Shown here: piece by piece, positions 7,066-15,810 of the stretch
Layout: each line of letters starts with the position of its first letter
How positions within the stretch are numbered: position 1 is the stretch's first letter
Source of the DNA: CAVXFB01 sp963760935
GTDB lineage: Bacteria > Planctomycetota > Planctomycetia > Pirellulales > Thermoguttaceae
NCBI GenBank assembly: GCA_963760935.1
Contig: CAVXFB010000003.1
Location: forward strand, 558,001 to 622,000
DNA length: 64,000 bases
Reading direction: 5' to 3'
Notes under the pieces: model-generated
Databases searched by the model: none
What the model saw: only the letters and a program-made list of their open reading frames with translations
Told to the model about the DNA's origin: nothing
Translations under genes and position numbers: made by a program

Positions 7066-9165
7066 ATGGACCTGACAAAACTTCGTAACATCGGCATTTC
7101 GGCCCACATCGACTCGGGCAAGACCACGCTCAGCGAACGTGTCCTATACTACGCCGGACGCATTCACCGCATGCAGGAGGTCCATGACCAAGGCGGCGGT
7201 GGGGCTACCATGGACCACATGGAGCTCGAAAAAGAGCGCGGCATCACGATCACCAGTGCCGCCACGACGGTCGAATGGGGCGACGCCACGATCAACTTGA
7301 TCGACACGCCCGGCCACGTCGACTTCACGGTCGAGGTGGAGCGGAGCCTCCGCGTGCTGGATGGCGCCGTGCTCGTGCTCTGCGCTGTCGGCGGCGTCCA
7401 GGCCCAATCGTTGACGATCGATCGGCAGATGCGTCGCTACCACGTTCCCCGACTGGCCTTCATCAACAAGATGGACCGCACCGGCGCGAATCCGGAAAAG
7501 GTCGTCGAGCAGCTACGTGCCAAATTGAGTTGCGATGCAATGCTGATGCAGATTCCGATCGGCCGGGAAGCGGCGTTCGAGGGCGTTATCGATCTCATCA
7601 CTCAAAAAGCGTATTACTTCGACGGGAGCAACGGCGAAAACATCCGTGCTGAGGCTATCCCGGCGGCGTTGGCTGCCGAGGCGCAAGCGGCACGCCACCA
7701 TCTGCTCGAAGCCCTCTCCATGTATAGCGATGAGTTGATGGAGTTGCTTTTGGCGGAAGAAGAGGTGCCGCAGTCGCTGGTGTATGACGTGGTACGATCG
7801 GCGGTGGCGCAGTTGGAGTTCACACCGGTCTTTCTTGGCTCCGCCTATCGCAACAAGGGCGTGCAGCCGTTGTTGGATGCGATCGTTCGTATGTTGCCCT
7901 CGCCGTTGGACTGCCCCACGAAGGCGTTCACCAAGGACGCGGAGGGGCATCAGACGGAGATGCAACTAACGCCCGACCCCTCGAAGCCGACCGTAGCTAT
8001 GGCGTTCAAGATGCTCGAGGATCCGTACGGGACGCTGACGTTTATGCGGATCTATCAGGGGCGGTTCGTCAAAGGAGATACGTATATCAACCAGCGCACC
8101 GGCCGCAAGGAGCGTTTTGGCCGCATCGTGCGAATGCACGCCGACCAGCGTGAGGACATCGACGAAGCGTTGGCGGGCGACATCGTCGCCGTACTGGGCG
8201 TCGACTGCGCCAGCGGTGACACATACGCCTCGGAACGTGACTATTGCACGTTGCAGAGCATGTTCGTTCCCGAGCCGGTGATTCGCATGGCGATCTCGCC
8301 GCTCAATCGCGACGGCGCCGACCGCCTGAGCAAGGCGCTGCACCGTTTCCGACGCGAGGATCCCACATTGCACGTCAGCACCGACGACGAGACGGGCGAG
8401 ACGATTATCGCGGGCATGGGCGAACTGCATTTGGAGGTCTACGTCGAGCGGATCCGCCGCGAGTACAACGTGGCCGTGGAAGTTGGAGCGCCGAAGGTGA
8501 ATTATCGCGAGGCGCCCACGCAGGCCGCGGCCTTTAACACGCGACACCGCAAACAGACCGGCGGCTCGGGCCAATACGCCCACATCGTCGGTCGGCTCGA
8601 TGTTCTGCCCGAGGACGCCGAAGGGACGTTCCTTTTTGAAGACAGTGTGACGGGCGGACGCATCCCCAAGCAGTTCATACCGGCCGTCGAGAAGGGCTTC
8701 CGCTCGATGCTTGCTAAAGGGCCGATCGCGAAGTATCCGGTAGTCGGTCTGGCGGTGTACTTGGAAGACGGCTCGTACCACGAGGTCGATAGTTCGGATA
8801 TGGCGTTTCAAGTCTGCGCCCAGACCGCGATGCGCGAGGCGTTTCCGAAGGCCCGGCCGGTGATCCTGGAGCCGGTGATGAAGATTGAGATTGAATGTCC
8901 GAGCCAGTTCCAGGGCTCGGTGGTGGGCAACTTGACGTCGCGGCGGGGCCTGGTTTTGGCTACCGAAGCGCAGGGAGCCGAGACCCGCATCGAAGGTGAG
9001 GTTCCCTTGGCCGAAACGTTCGGATATTCGACCGACTTGCGCAGCATGACGCAGGGCCAGGGGACGTTTACAATGGAATTTGCTCGCTATAAGCGCTTGC
9101 CGCGAAGCCTCGAAGAAGAGGTGATCGCCGACCGGAAGAAGGCGGCAATGGCCGGCGCGATCTAG
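7066..9165 (+). CDS. fusA: Elongation factor G, spdEFG1/mitochondrial EFG1-like
   Basis: A 699-residue translational GTPase that moves tRNA-mRNA through the ribosome. G motifs are clear: AHIDSGKTT (G1), RGITI (G2), DTPGHVDF (G3), NKMD (G4), and GSAYRNKGVQPLLDA near the end of the G domain. The later domains include RREDPTLHVSTDDETGE, QTGGSGQYAHI and SQFQGSVVGNLTSRRG. The Ser in AHIDSGKTT and EVHDQGGGGATMDHMELE place it with the spirochaete/planctomycete/delta-proteobacterial EFG1 and mitochondrial EFG1 group, where EFG1 is the translocase and a separate EFG2 recycles ribosomes. I chose the ATG at 7066 over a TTG at 7048 because homology begins at KLRNIGIS. The last 133 bp of the gene recur exactly at 11255. 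Confidence 0.95.
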   Translation: MDLTKLRNIGISAHIDSGKTTLSERVLYYAGRIHRMQEVHDQGGGGATMDHMELEKERGITITSAATTVEWGDATINLIDTPGHVDFTVEVERSLRVLDGAVLVLCAVGGVQAQSLTIDRQMRRYHVPRLAFINKMDRTGANPEKVVEQLRAKLSCDAMLMQIPIGREAAFEGVIDLITQKAYYFDGSNGENIRAEAIPAALAAEAQAARHHLLEALSMYSDELMELLLAEEEVPQSLVYDVVRSAVAQLEFTPVFLGSAYRNKGVQPLLDAIVRMLPSPLDCPTKAFTKDAEGHQTEMQLTPDPSKPTVAMAFKMLEDPYGTLTFMRIYQGRFVKGDTYINQRTGRKERFGRIVRMHADQREDIDEALAGDIVAVLGVDCASGDTYASERDYCTLQSMFVPEPVIRMAISPLNRDGADRLSKALHRFRREDPTLHVSTDDETGETIIAGMGELHLEVYVERIRREYNVAVEVGAPKVNYREAPTQAAAFNTRHRKQTGGSGQYAHIVGRLDVLPEDAEGTFLFEDSVTGGRIPKQFIPAVEKGFRSMLAKGPIAKYPVVGLAVYLEDGSYHEVDSSDMAFQVCAQTAMREAFPKARPVILEPVMKIEIECPSQFQGSVVGNLTSRRGLVLATEAQGAETRIEGEVPLAETFGYSTDLRSMTQGQGTFTMEFARYKRLPRSLEEEVIADRKKAAMAGAI

Positions 9166-9179
9166 TTGCGGGTCCGGCC
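9033..9179 (+). repeat. 147-bp direct repeat, copy 1 (fusA 3' end)
   Basis: Covers the last 133 bases of fusA, including its TAG, plus 14 downstream bases. It matches 11255-11401 at every position I compared, at a constant offset of 2222. The flanks diverge immediately on both sides. Confidence 0.93.
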
Positions 9180-9886
9180 CGTGTGCAGTCGCCGCAGAAT
9201 CTTTGTAGGGCGGGCACCGCCCACCAGCAGTGGATCGGGCGATTGGACTTACGTGGACATCGACACCTTCGAGGCCACCTTCTAATCTTCACCGACGCCA
9301 AGTCGGCTCGCTCGCGGTCTGCGCCGAGCCGCGATTTGTCGCCCGCTGTGTCCCACGGGGCCGTCCGACGAGTGCGACAAGAGATACACTCCAGCATCGG
9401 GAAAATCAAATTTCCTATCACTTTTCCTATCACTAACAGTTCCGCGGCGGCCACAACCCGCACCCAACTTCAAACCAACGACCGGCCGCCGCGTGCGCAA
9501 CCAAACGCTATCACTGCGCAAAAATCATTGACTGATTTGCGGAAAGTGTCTACCCTAATAGCGGTATGAGTTTTTGGTGGGTGCGGAGTTTTCTCCGCAT
9601 GGATTGCACATTTACGAGGCAGCGTTGGTCGGCCCCACGGGCTTATTTAATCCACAGGAGGCAGCGGTGTATTCTCATGCTTGCTTGCGCCCTTGTGGTT
9701 GCAGGGGGCGGCGTTGGCCGTTGCCTGTCTTCTTCTGCCTTCATCTTCTGTGTCTCGGCAGGCTGTCATTCAGGTGTGGGGAAAATCAAATTCCCTATCG
9801 GTAAGCAGAATTCCAGCATCCCGAGTCAATTACCCCTTTTTCTGGAATTCTGGCGGCAATTTCCGCCGGGCATTTGGAGGATGCGC
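9180..9886. other. Long intergenic region with short repeats
   Basis: No convincing gene. It contains two copies of a motif with arms GGGAA...TTCCC (GGGAAAATCAAATT then TCC at 9399-9415, and GGGGAAAATCAAATTCCC at 9778-9795, each followed by TATC). It also has a perfect tandem pair of the 12-mer TTTCCTATCACT at 9411-9434 and a promoter-like TTGACT-17-TACCCT at 9528-9556. Open frames here lack family resemblance and ribosome sites. Confidence 0.6.
9528..9556 (+). promoter_or_regulatory. Possible promoter for the PEP-CTERM exoprotein gene
   Basis: TTGACT (9528-9533), 17-base spacer, TACCCT (9551-9556). The -35 is good and the -10 weak. If used, the leader to the ATG at 9887 would be about 320 bases and would include the second GGGGAAAATC motif. 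Confidence 0.3.
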
Positions 9887-11155
9887 ATGAGGTCTGTCCT
9901 GTTCACACTCGTTTGTTGTCTTGCCGCCCAGATAACGTCGACTCGCCTCGCGCGCGGCGTGGAGCTTCCGAACGCCGCAGTCTTTGCAGGGGGCAACATC
10001 ATCTTCAATGGCTTCAATGACGTGATCGGAGCGCCGGTGATCGCAAACGGCAACGTCATGCACAACGGCGGCTCCCTGAACGTGGATTCGATTTTCGCCG
10101 CGGGCGCGTTCACCCGCACCGGTGCCAGCTTTCAGAATTCCATCGGCGACATCCTCTTCGGTGGCAACATCGTGGACATTGGCGGGCCCGGATCCGTCAT
10201 CGGCGGCAACCTGATCTCGGGTGGAAACATCACCTTTCAGATCACAAGCACTACCGTCGCCGGAGACGTGATCGCCGCCGGCAGCGTCAGCCAACCTTTT
10301 TCCTTTGCCGAGATTCAGGGCAGCGTCCTAGCGGGCGGCAACGTCAACATCCAGGGAACCGTTCAGGGTGACGTGAAGTACGGCGGCACGCTTACCCAGG
10401 GCACGTTCGCCACGATCAATGGCGCCACCACGCATGGCGGCCCGGTTGTTCCCCCTGCCTATGCTCCCATTACTCTGCCGGCGGGCCGTGACCTCACGCC
10501 GGGTGTCAATAACATCACACTGTCGAATTTCCAGGACATCTCGCTCCTGCCTGGTACCTACGGCAATCTCGTGTTCGCCTCGGGTAACACCGTGAGCCTT
10601 TCGGCCGGCCAATATGTCTTCGCGGACATCTCCAATTCCTTCTCCCTGAATCATCTGAGCTTCGACACCAGCGGCGGGCCCATCAACCTTTATGTCGACG
10701 ACGACTTTGACTTCAACCTCGTGCAGGACGTCAACGGCGAGCCCTTGTTCGTTGGCGGAAATCCCGATCCCAACAATGCCTTCGACATCTTCATGGAGGT
10801 CGCGGGCTCCTTTACATCGAGTACGGATATTTACGGTACGGTCTTCGCACCCAACGGCGACATCACGCTCAACAGTTTCTCGGAAGTTACCGGGCGGCTA
10901 TTCGCGGGACGTGACGTTATCATGAACTCATCCAGCGTGACGGTTCCCGAGCCGGCCTCACTGGCCATGTTGGCCATCGGCGGCATGCTCCTGTTACTCC
11001 ACGCGACTCGACGGCGCTGGGTGGCAATGGCGTGGAAAGGAGATGCATCGGATAGGGTGCCACGGGCTTTGCCCATTAGTATCTACACAAATCCGATTTG
11101 CTTCACGGCGGGGAAGCAGGTGGCGGCGGCGCGGCGAAGATCGGTGATTGTGTAG
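9887..11155 (+). CDS. PEP-CTERM exoprotein with repetitive beta-helix-like body
   Basis: A 422-residue secreted protein. The start at 9887 is set by GGAGG six bases upstream and gives a clean signal peptide (MRSVLFTLVCCLAAQI). The body is rich in short Gly/Asn/Val repeats (FAGGNIIFNG, IANGNVMHNGG, LFGGNIVDIGG, VIGGNLISGGNITF, VLAGGNVNIQG), suggesting a stacked beta-helix or bactofilin-like fold seen in polymer-forming exoproteins. The PEP-CTERM sorting signal VPEPASLAMLAIGGMLLLL with ATRRR lies near residue 352. Unusually, about 45 residues follow the arginine cluster, where such proteins normally stop, so a stop may have been lost or the end altered by the rearrangement that duplicated the fusA tail. 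Function unknown; presumably cell-surface anchored by exosortase. Confidence 0.82.
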   Translation: MRSVLFTLVCCLAAQITSTRLARGVELPNAAVFAGGNIIFNGFNDVIGAPVIANGNVMHNGGSLNVDSIFAAGAFTRTGASFQNSIGDILFGGNIVDIGGPGSVIGGNLISGGNITFQITSTTVAGDVIAAGSVSQPFSFAEIQGSVLAGGNVNIQGTVQGDVKYGGTLTQGTFATINGATTHGGPVVPPAYAPITLPAGRDLTPGVNNITLSNFQDISLLPGTYGNLVFASGNTVSLSAGQYVFADISNSFSLNHLSFDTSGGPINLYVDDDFDFNLVQDVNGEPLFVGGNPDPNNAFDIFMEVAGSFTSSTDIYGTVFAPNGDITLNSFSEVTGRLFAGRDVIMNSSSVTVPEPASLAMLAIGGMLLLLHATRRRWVAMAWKGDASDRVPRALPISIYTNPICFTAGKQVAAARRRSVIV

Positions 11156-11254
11156 TTGTCGAGTACGTCGAGCATTGCTAGCAAGATCCACAGCCCCACC
11201 AACAAGGCTGGTTCGGTGAATGGGCGGCTGCGTTTCATCTGACGACCGCTCAAA

Positions 11255-11401
11255 CGACTTGCGCAGCATGACGCAGGGCCAGGGGACGTTTACAATGGAA
11301 TTTGCTCGCTATAAGCGCTTGCCGCGAAGCCTCGAAGAAGAGGTGATCGCCGACCGGAAGAAGGCGGCAATGGCCGGCGCGATCTAGTTGCGGGTCCGGC
11401 C
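11255..11401 (+). repeat. 147-bp direct repeat, copy 2 (orphan fusA 3' fragment)
   Basis: A duplicate of the final 44 fusA codons plus 14 bases, without a start, separated from copy 1 by 2075 bp that hold one complete gene. It is a gene fragment, not expected to be translated. Confidence 0.93.
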
Positions 11402-11609
11402 GCATCAGAATCGATTCGTTGCTGCGCTCAGGATGCCCCTGCTGCTGCCTGTTATTTCGATGGGGTCGTAGCGGCCGCGCCCCCACTTCAGTGTCGTCAC
11501 GTCGCTATGGCGAATCGCCTGAGCCCCCCCGTTTTGTGCCATTTCTTGGCGTAAAATCGCTGAAATCGTTTCGTGTGATACGATCGCGCCGTACGTTGGG
11601 GAAATCTCT

Positions 11610-11639
11610 TGGACAGTTTGAACGGATCGCGGTTATGAT
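11610..11639 (+). promoter_or_regulatory. Probable promoter of the cyclophilin-containing exoprotein gene
   Basis: TGGACA (11610-11615), 18-base spacer, TATGAT (11634-11639); each box matches five of six consensus bases. Start of transcription near 11646 gives a leader of about 24 bases. Confidence 0.5.
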
Positions 11640-11669
11640 AGAAAGTTCCAACCCCCAACAGGTCTGACC

Positions 11670-14600
11670 ATGAAGCGATCAGGTTCCGTGAGAGGTTTCC
11701 TTCGTAGCGGTCACTGGCGCCGCTTGGGTGTCGCAAGTCATTCCGAGAAGCTGCACCGTCGCGCTTTCTTTGAAACGCTTGAAACCCGGCACCTTCTGTC
11801 CATTACCTTGCCCACGTTGGCGGATCAAACGGTCTTGGCCGGTGCACCACTGAGCGTAGCACTCGACACCAGCGGCACCTCGAACGCCGTCAATTACACG
11901 ATCTCGGTCACGAACGCCTCGTTAACGAACCCCACGGTCTCCAATCCGCAGTTGACGGCGTCGGTGCCGCAAGGCAATCCAAGCCTGCGGATGGTGATCG
12001 ACGACGCGGAGGACAACATTCATGGCGAGATGGTGTTTCAGCTTGCCGAAGACCTGGCGCCGGAGACGGTGGACCAGATTATGAGTCTGGCCAACAGCGG
12101 ATTCTACAACGGGCTCGACTTCCACCGCGTGATCAAGAATTTCATGATCCAAGGTGGAGACCCCAGCGGTGACGGCACCGGGGGACCGGGGTTCGAATTT
12201 GACAGCGAAATCAACGCTTCATTACAGTTCACCAGCTCCGGCATCTTGGCGATGGCCAACAGCGGCGCGGATACTAACGGCTCGCAGTTCTTTATTACAT
12301 CGGCGCCGTACCGGTATGGAGATTTCCGCTATACGATTTTTGGTTTCCTCACCGAGGGGAACGACATCTTACAGCAAATTTCCAACATTCCCGTTCATGC
12401 AAACGCCTACGGCGAAGTGAGTTCGCCAGACCACACCGTGACGCTTACCAGCGTTAGCGTCTTTACGGACATTCAAGATGCCGTTTTGCGGTTTTCGACG
12501 CCCAACGGCACGACCGGTGCGGCCGACGTGACGGTGACAGCAACCGACAGTGTTACGGGCGATTCGGCGACATCGACATTCCACGTTACGGTGGCCGCTG
12601 ACAACACTAATGATCCGCCGTTTCTCGAGTCAGTCGACCCGATACACGTCGCTGCCGGCACGCCGGTGAGCTTCGATATTCCGGCCATTGACGTCGAGGG
12701 CGACGCGATCCTCTACGACGCGTATGTCGCGCCCGACGGCGCCAATCCTGATCTGTCTCTTACTGTCGATTCATCCACGGGGCATGTAACGCTAACCCCG
12801 ACCGCTGGGGCGATGGGCGTGTATAGTGTGGTCGTGGGCGTCTTATCGCCTACTTCTGGTACGTGGGATCTTCAATCCGTCCCGGTTTACATCAGTCCCG
12901 CCGCGCCGAGCAGCGTCAGCTTGCTGCCGACGTCCAATTCAGGCGCGAGCAATTCGGATGACGTGACGAATCTCAATAATGCCGCGGGAGCTGAGTTGCA
13001 ATTCCAGGTAGATGGAGTGCTCGACGGCGCCCTCGTCGAACTGTTTGCCGACGGAACCTTAGTAGGCCAAACCACCGCGACAGGGACTTCCGTGGTGATT
13101 GCCACGAGCGGTGCCACGACGCTGACCGACGGCATTCATGCGATCAGTGCACGGCAGACATTGAGCGATCAGGCAGTACATGTCGGCAATCTCGACACAA
13201 CGACCGACCTGGTTAGCCAAACTGGTGCGCCATTGTCGATTCGCATCGATACCGCGCCCGCACAGTTCTACTTCAGGGCAGCCACAACCGCCGTGCTCAA
13301 CGTTCCGTATCATTGCCTGGTGACGGCGACCGATACGCCGGCCTCGGATGTGACGTACGAATTGCTCTCGTCGATCGAAGGAATGACGATTGACAGTGCC
13401 ACCGGCGAGATCGCATGGACTCCGAGCGAGGGCCAGGAGCCATCGGTGGAAGTAAGCCTTCGGGCGACAGACCTCGCGGGCAATACGTCGGAGTACCAGT
13501 ACACGATTAACGTCCTCGCAACGAACGCCGCGCCGGTCCTCGTCGCGGCAAATCCTTCGATGGGGAGTACGGATGAAGACACGGCCATAACCATCGCGCT
13601 GACAACTTTGATCAACGGCGGTGAAGGCACCACATCGGTTACCGATTCTGACGACGGCGCCGTTGTCGGCGGCATCGCCTTGATTGGGACCGCCGGCAAT
13701 GGAACGTGGGAATACTCGCTGGACGGCGTGACCTTCTTATCATTCGGCACGGTTTCAAATAGTTCCGCCCTGTTGCTGCCTCAGGATGCCGTGTTTCGCT
13801 ATACGCCCGATAGCCGGAACGGCGAGTCGACGAGCATTACGTACCGGGCGTGGGACACGACCGGCGGCGCCAGCGGCACGCGAGCCGATCTGTCAGAGAC
13901 CGATGCGGTCGGCGGCGCGACGGCGTTCAGCAACGCATCGGATACTGCCTCGCTGCTCGTCACTGACGTGAACGACGCACCGGTGCTCACACCTGTCGAT
14001 CTCTCGCTGGGAAGCGTCAATTTCAATACCACCACGACAAAGAGTTTGTCGACGCTAATTAACAATGGCTCGGGCACCACAGGCATTGCCGACGTGGATG
14101 AAGGAGCCGTGCTGGGCGGAATCGCCGTGATTGGCTCGACGGGTTACGGAACCTGGCAGTACTCGATCGACGGCGAGAACTTCATCGATCTGGGCACCGT
14201 CCGGGAAGAAACCGCATTGCTGTTGGCTGCCAATGCCCAATTGCGATATGTGCCCGACGGAAGCCATACGGAGACGGCCACGATCACCTATCGAGCATGG
14301 GACACGACGACCGGCGAGAACGGAAGCGTCGTCGACGCGAGTATCAGCGGCGAGGCAACCGCTTTCAGCACGGCCGTGGAGAACGCCTCGCTCAGCATCA
14401 CCGACCCCAACACGGCTCCCGTTCTTACGCCGGCCGTGCCTCCGGTCGGCGGCGATCCCCGATTGGGCCGAACTACTCCAAGCGTCGCGACGACAATCAG
14501 CCTCGCAGCGTTCATAGGCGATACGATCGCCGACGCGGATCCAAACGCTGTGATCGGCGGAATCGCGTTGACGGGCGTTACCGGCCACGGAACCTGGGCC

Positions 14601-15734
14601 TACTCCACCGACGGCACCAACTTCACCGATGTAGGCACGGTCTCGGAGAGTTCGGCACTTCTGTTGCCGAAGGACGCCGTGCTCCGCTACACACCTGATG
14701 GCACTAGCGAGGAAACGGCGACGATCACGTACCGAGCGTGGGATACGACCACGGGTCAGGCAGGCGACAAGTTGGATACCGGCACAAACGGCGGCGGCTC
14801 CGCTTTCAGCACGGCCCTCGACAGCGCGGGACTCCTTGTGCGTAGCATCAGCATTTCCGGACTGGTGTACGTGGATGCCAACAACGACGGCAACTACCTG
14901 ACATCTACGGGCGCACCGCATCGCGTGCTGCCGGGCACTATCGTCAAGCTCTTCTCCAAGGACGCCCAGGGCAACTGGACCGAGGTGGCGGGCAAGTCGC
15001 CCGTAATGACCGGTGCCGATGGATCGTACCAATTTGATGGACTGGCCGTGGGTACGTATCGGGTCGAAGAGGTGCAACCGGTGGGCTACCTCGATGGTAT
15101 GGACACTGCCGGGACCGTCGCCAGCGGCAAACCGACCGCGCCGGTGCCCCTTGGAACGACCGGAGCCGACCAGTTCGAACTCCAACTGGGCGTCGGCGAT
15201 AAAGCCAGCGGCTACAACTTCGGCGAGCGCGGGCTAAAGCCGGCGATGATCTCGCTCCGCTATTCTATGGCGTCCACTCTGATGAGCACTGAGTTGATCA
15301 CAATGATCGACGCCGCGCCTGTCGTGACGTTGTCGGCGGCGGTCCCAACGTTTGAAACGGGCGGTTCGCCTGCTGCCATCGCGCTGAGCGCTACGATTGC
15401 CGACGCGGATAGCCCAATGCTGGCGTGGTTGACGGCGACGATCACCAATTTGCGCGATGGCGCGTCGGAGAAGCTTGCAGCCGATACAAGCGGTTCCGCG
15501 ATTACGTCGAGCTATGCTGATGGCCTTCTGACGCTTTCCGGCGTGGCGGATCGGGCCGAGTATGAGCGCGTTCTCAGAACGCTGACGTACAGTGACATTG
15601 CGTCGTCGCCAACGCTCGAAAACCGTAGCATCCAGATCGTAGCGGACGACGGCATTACGAGCAGTGCACCAGCCACAGTGGACGTATCGGTCAAGCTGGC
15701 TGCGGTCGACGCGGCCTTGGAGAGCGGTCTATAG
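11670..15734 (+). CDS. Giant exoprotein with peptidyl-prolyl isomerase (cyclophilin) domain
   Basis: A 1354-residue exported protein. The N-terminus carries the planctomycete export motif FFETLETRHLLS (residues 33-44). A cyclophilin domain spans roughly residues 105-265: APETVDQIMSLANSGFYNGL, FHRVIKNFMIQGGDP (with the catalytic Arg), GILAMANSGADTNGSQFFIT. An Ig/He_PIG-like segment (TVDSSTGHVTLTP and IDSATGEIAWTPSEGQ) follows. Three cadherin-like repeats of about 145 residues start near 620, 767 and 913, each with APVL, GTWxYSxDG and ITYRAWDTT. A SdrD B-like domain (VYVDANNDG) lies near 1062-1185, and a last repeat-like region (ETGGSPAAIALSATIADAD) near 1225. No PEP-CTERM or dockerin is visible. 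Likely an extracellular or wall-associated prolyl isomerase; fusion to repeat arrays suggests display at the surface. Confidence 0.88.
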   Translation: MKRSGSVRGFLRSGHWRRLGVASHSEKLHRRAFFETLETRHLLSITLPTLADQTVLAGAPLSVALDTSGTSNAVNYTISVTNASLTNPTVSNPQLTASVPQGNPSLRMVIDDAEDNIHGEMVFQLAEDLAPETVDQIMSLANSGFYNGLDFHRVIKNFMIQGGDPSGDGTGGPGFEFDSEINASLQFTSSGILAMANSGADTNGSQFFITSAPYRYGDFRYTIFGFLTEGNDILQQISNIPVHANAYGEVSSPDHTVTLTSVSVFTDIQDAVLRFSTPNGTTGAADVTVTATDSVTGDSATSTFHVTVAADNTNDPPFLESVDPIHVAAGTPVSFDIPAIDVEGDAILYDAYVAPDGANPDLSLTVDSSTGHVTLTPTAGAMGVYSVVVGVLSPTSGTWDLQSVPVYISPAAPSSVSLLPTSNSGASNSDDVTNLNNAAGAELQFQVDGVLDGALVELFADGTLVGQTTATGTSVVIATSGATTLTDGIHAISARQTLSDQAVHVGNLDTTTDLVSQTGAPLSIRIDTAPAQFYFRAATTAVLNVPYHCLVTATDTPASDVTYELLSSIEGMTIDSATGEIAWTPSEGQEPSVEVSLRATDLAGNTSEYQYTINVLATNAAPVLVAANPSMGSTDEDTAITIALTTLINGGEGTTSVTDSDDGAVVGGIALIGTAGNGTWEYSLDGVTFLSFGTVSNSSALLLPQDAVFRYTPDSRNGESTSITYRAWDTTGGASGTRADLSETDAVGGATAFSNASDTASLLVTDVNDAPVLTPVDLSLGSVNFNTTTTKSLSTLINNGSGTTGIADVDEGAVLGGIAVIGSTGYGTWQYSIDGENFIDLGTVREETALLLAANAQLRYVPDGSHTETATITYRAWDTTTGENGSVVDASISGEATAFSTAVENASLSITDPNTAPVLTPAVPPVGGDPRLGRTTPSVATTISLAAFIGDTIADADPNAVIGGIALTGVTGHGTWAYSTDGTNFTDVGTVSESSALLLPKDAVLRYTPDGTSEETATITYRAWDTTTGQAGDKLDTGTNGGGSAFSTALDSAGLLVRSISISGLVYVDANNDGNYLTSTGAPHRVLPGTIVKLFSKDAQGNWTEVAGKSPVMTGADGSYQFDGLAVGTYRVEEVQPVGYLDGMDTAGTVASGKPTAPVPLGTTGADQFELQLGVGDKASGYNFGERGLKPAMISLRYSMASTLMSTELITMIDAAPVVTLSAAVPTFETGGSPAAIALSATIADADSPMLAWLTATITNLRDGASEKLAADTSGSAITSSYADGLLTLSGVADRAEYERVLRTLTYSDIASSPTLENRSIQIVADDGITSSAPATVDVSVKLAAVDAALESGL

Positions 15735-15810
15735 CTCGGGGCGAAAAGCCATGTCCGTTGCCGTGGCGGGGCGTTTGCCGCGTCCACAACGGCGTGCGAA
15801 TTCGGCCAGA

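Noticed and set aside
9566..9886. Upstream extension of the PEP-CTERM gene to 9566
   Set aside because: The added 107 residues would bury the signal peptide, and GGAGG correctly spaced before 9887 marks the real start.
14055..15185. 376-codon minus-strand frame within the cyclophilin exoprotein
   Set aside because: Antisense artefact over the cadherin-like repeats and SdrB-like domain.
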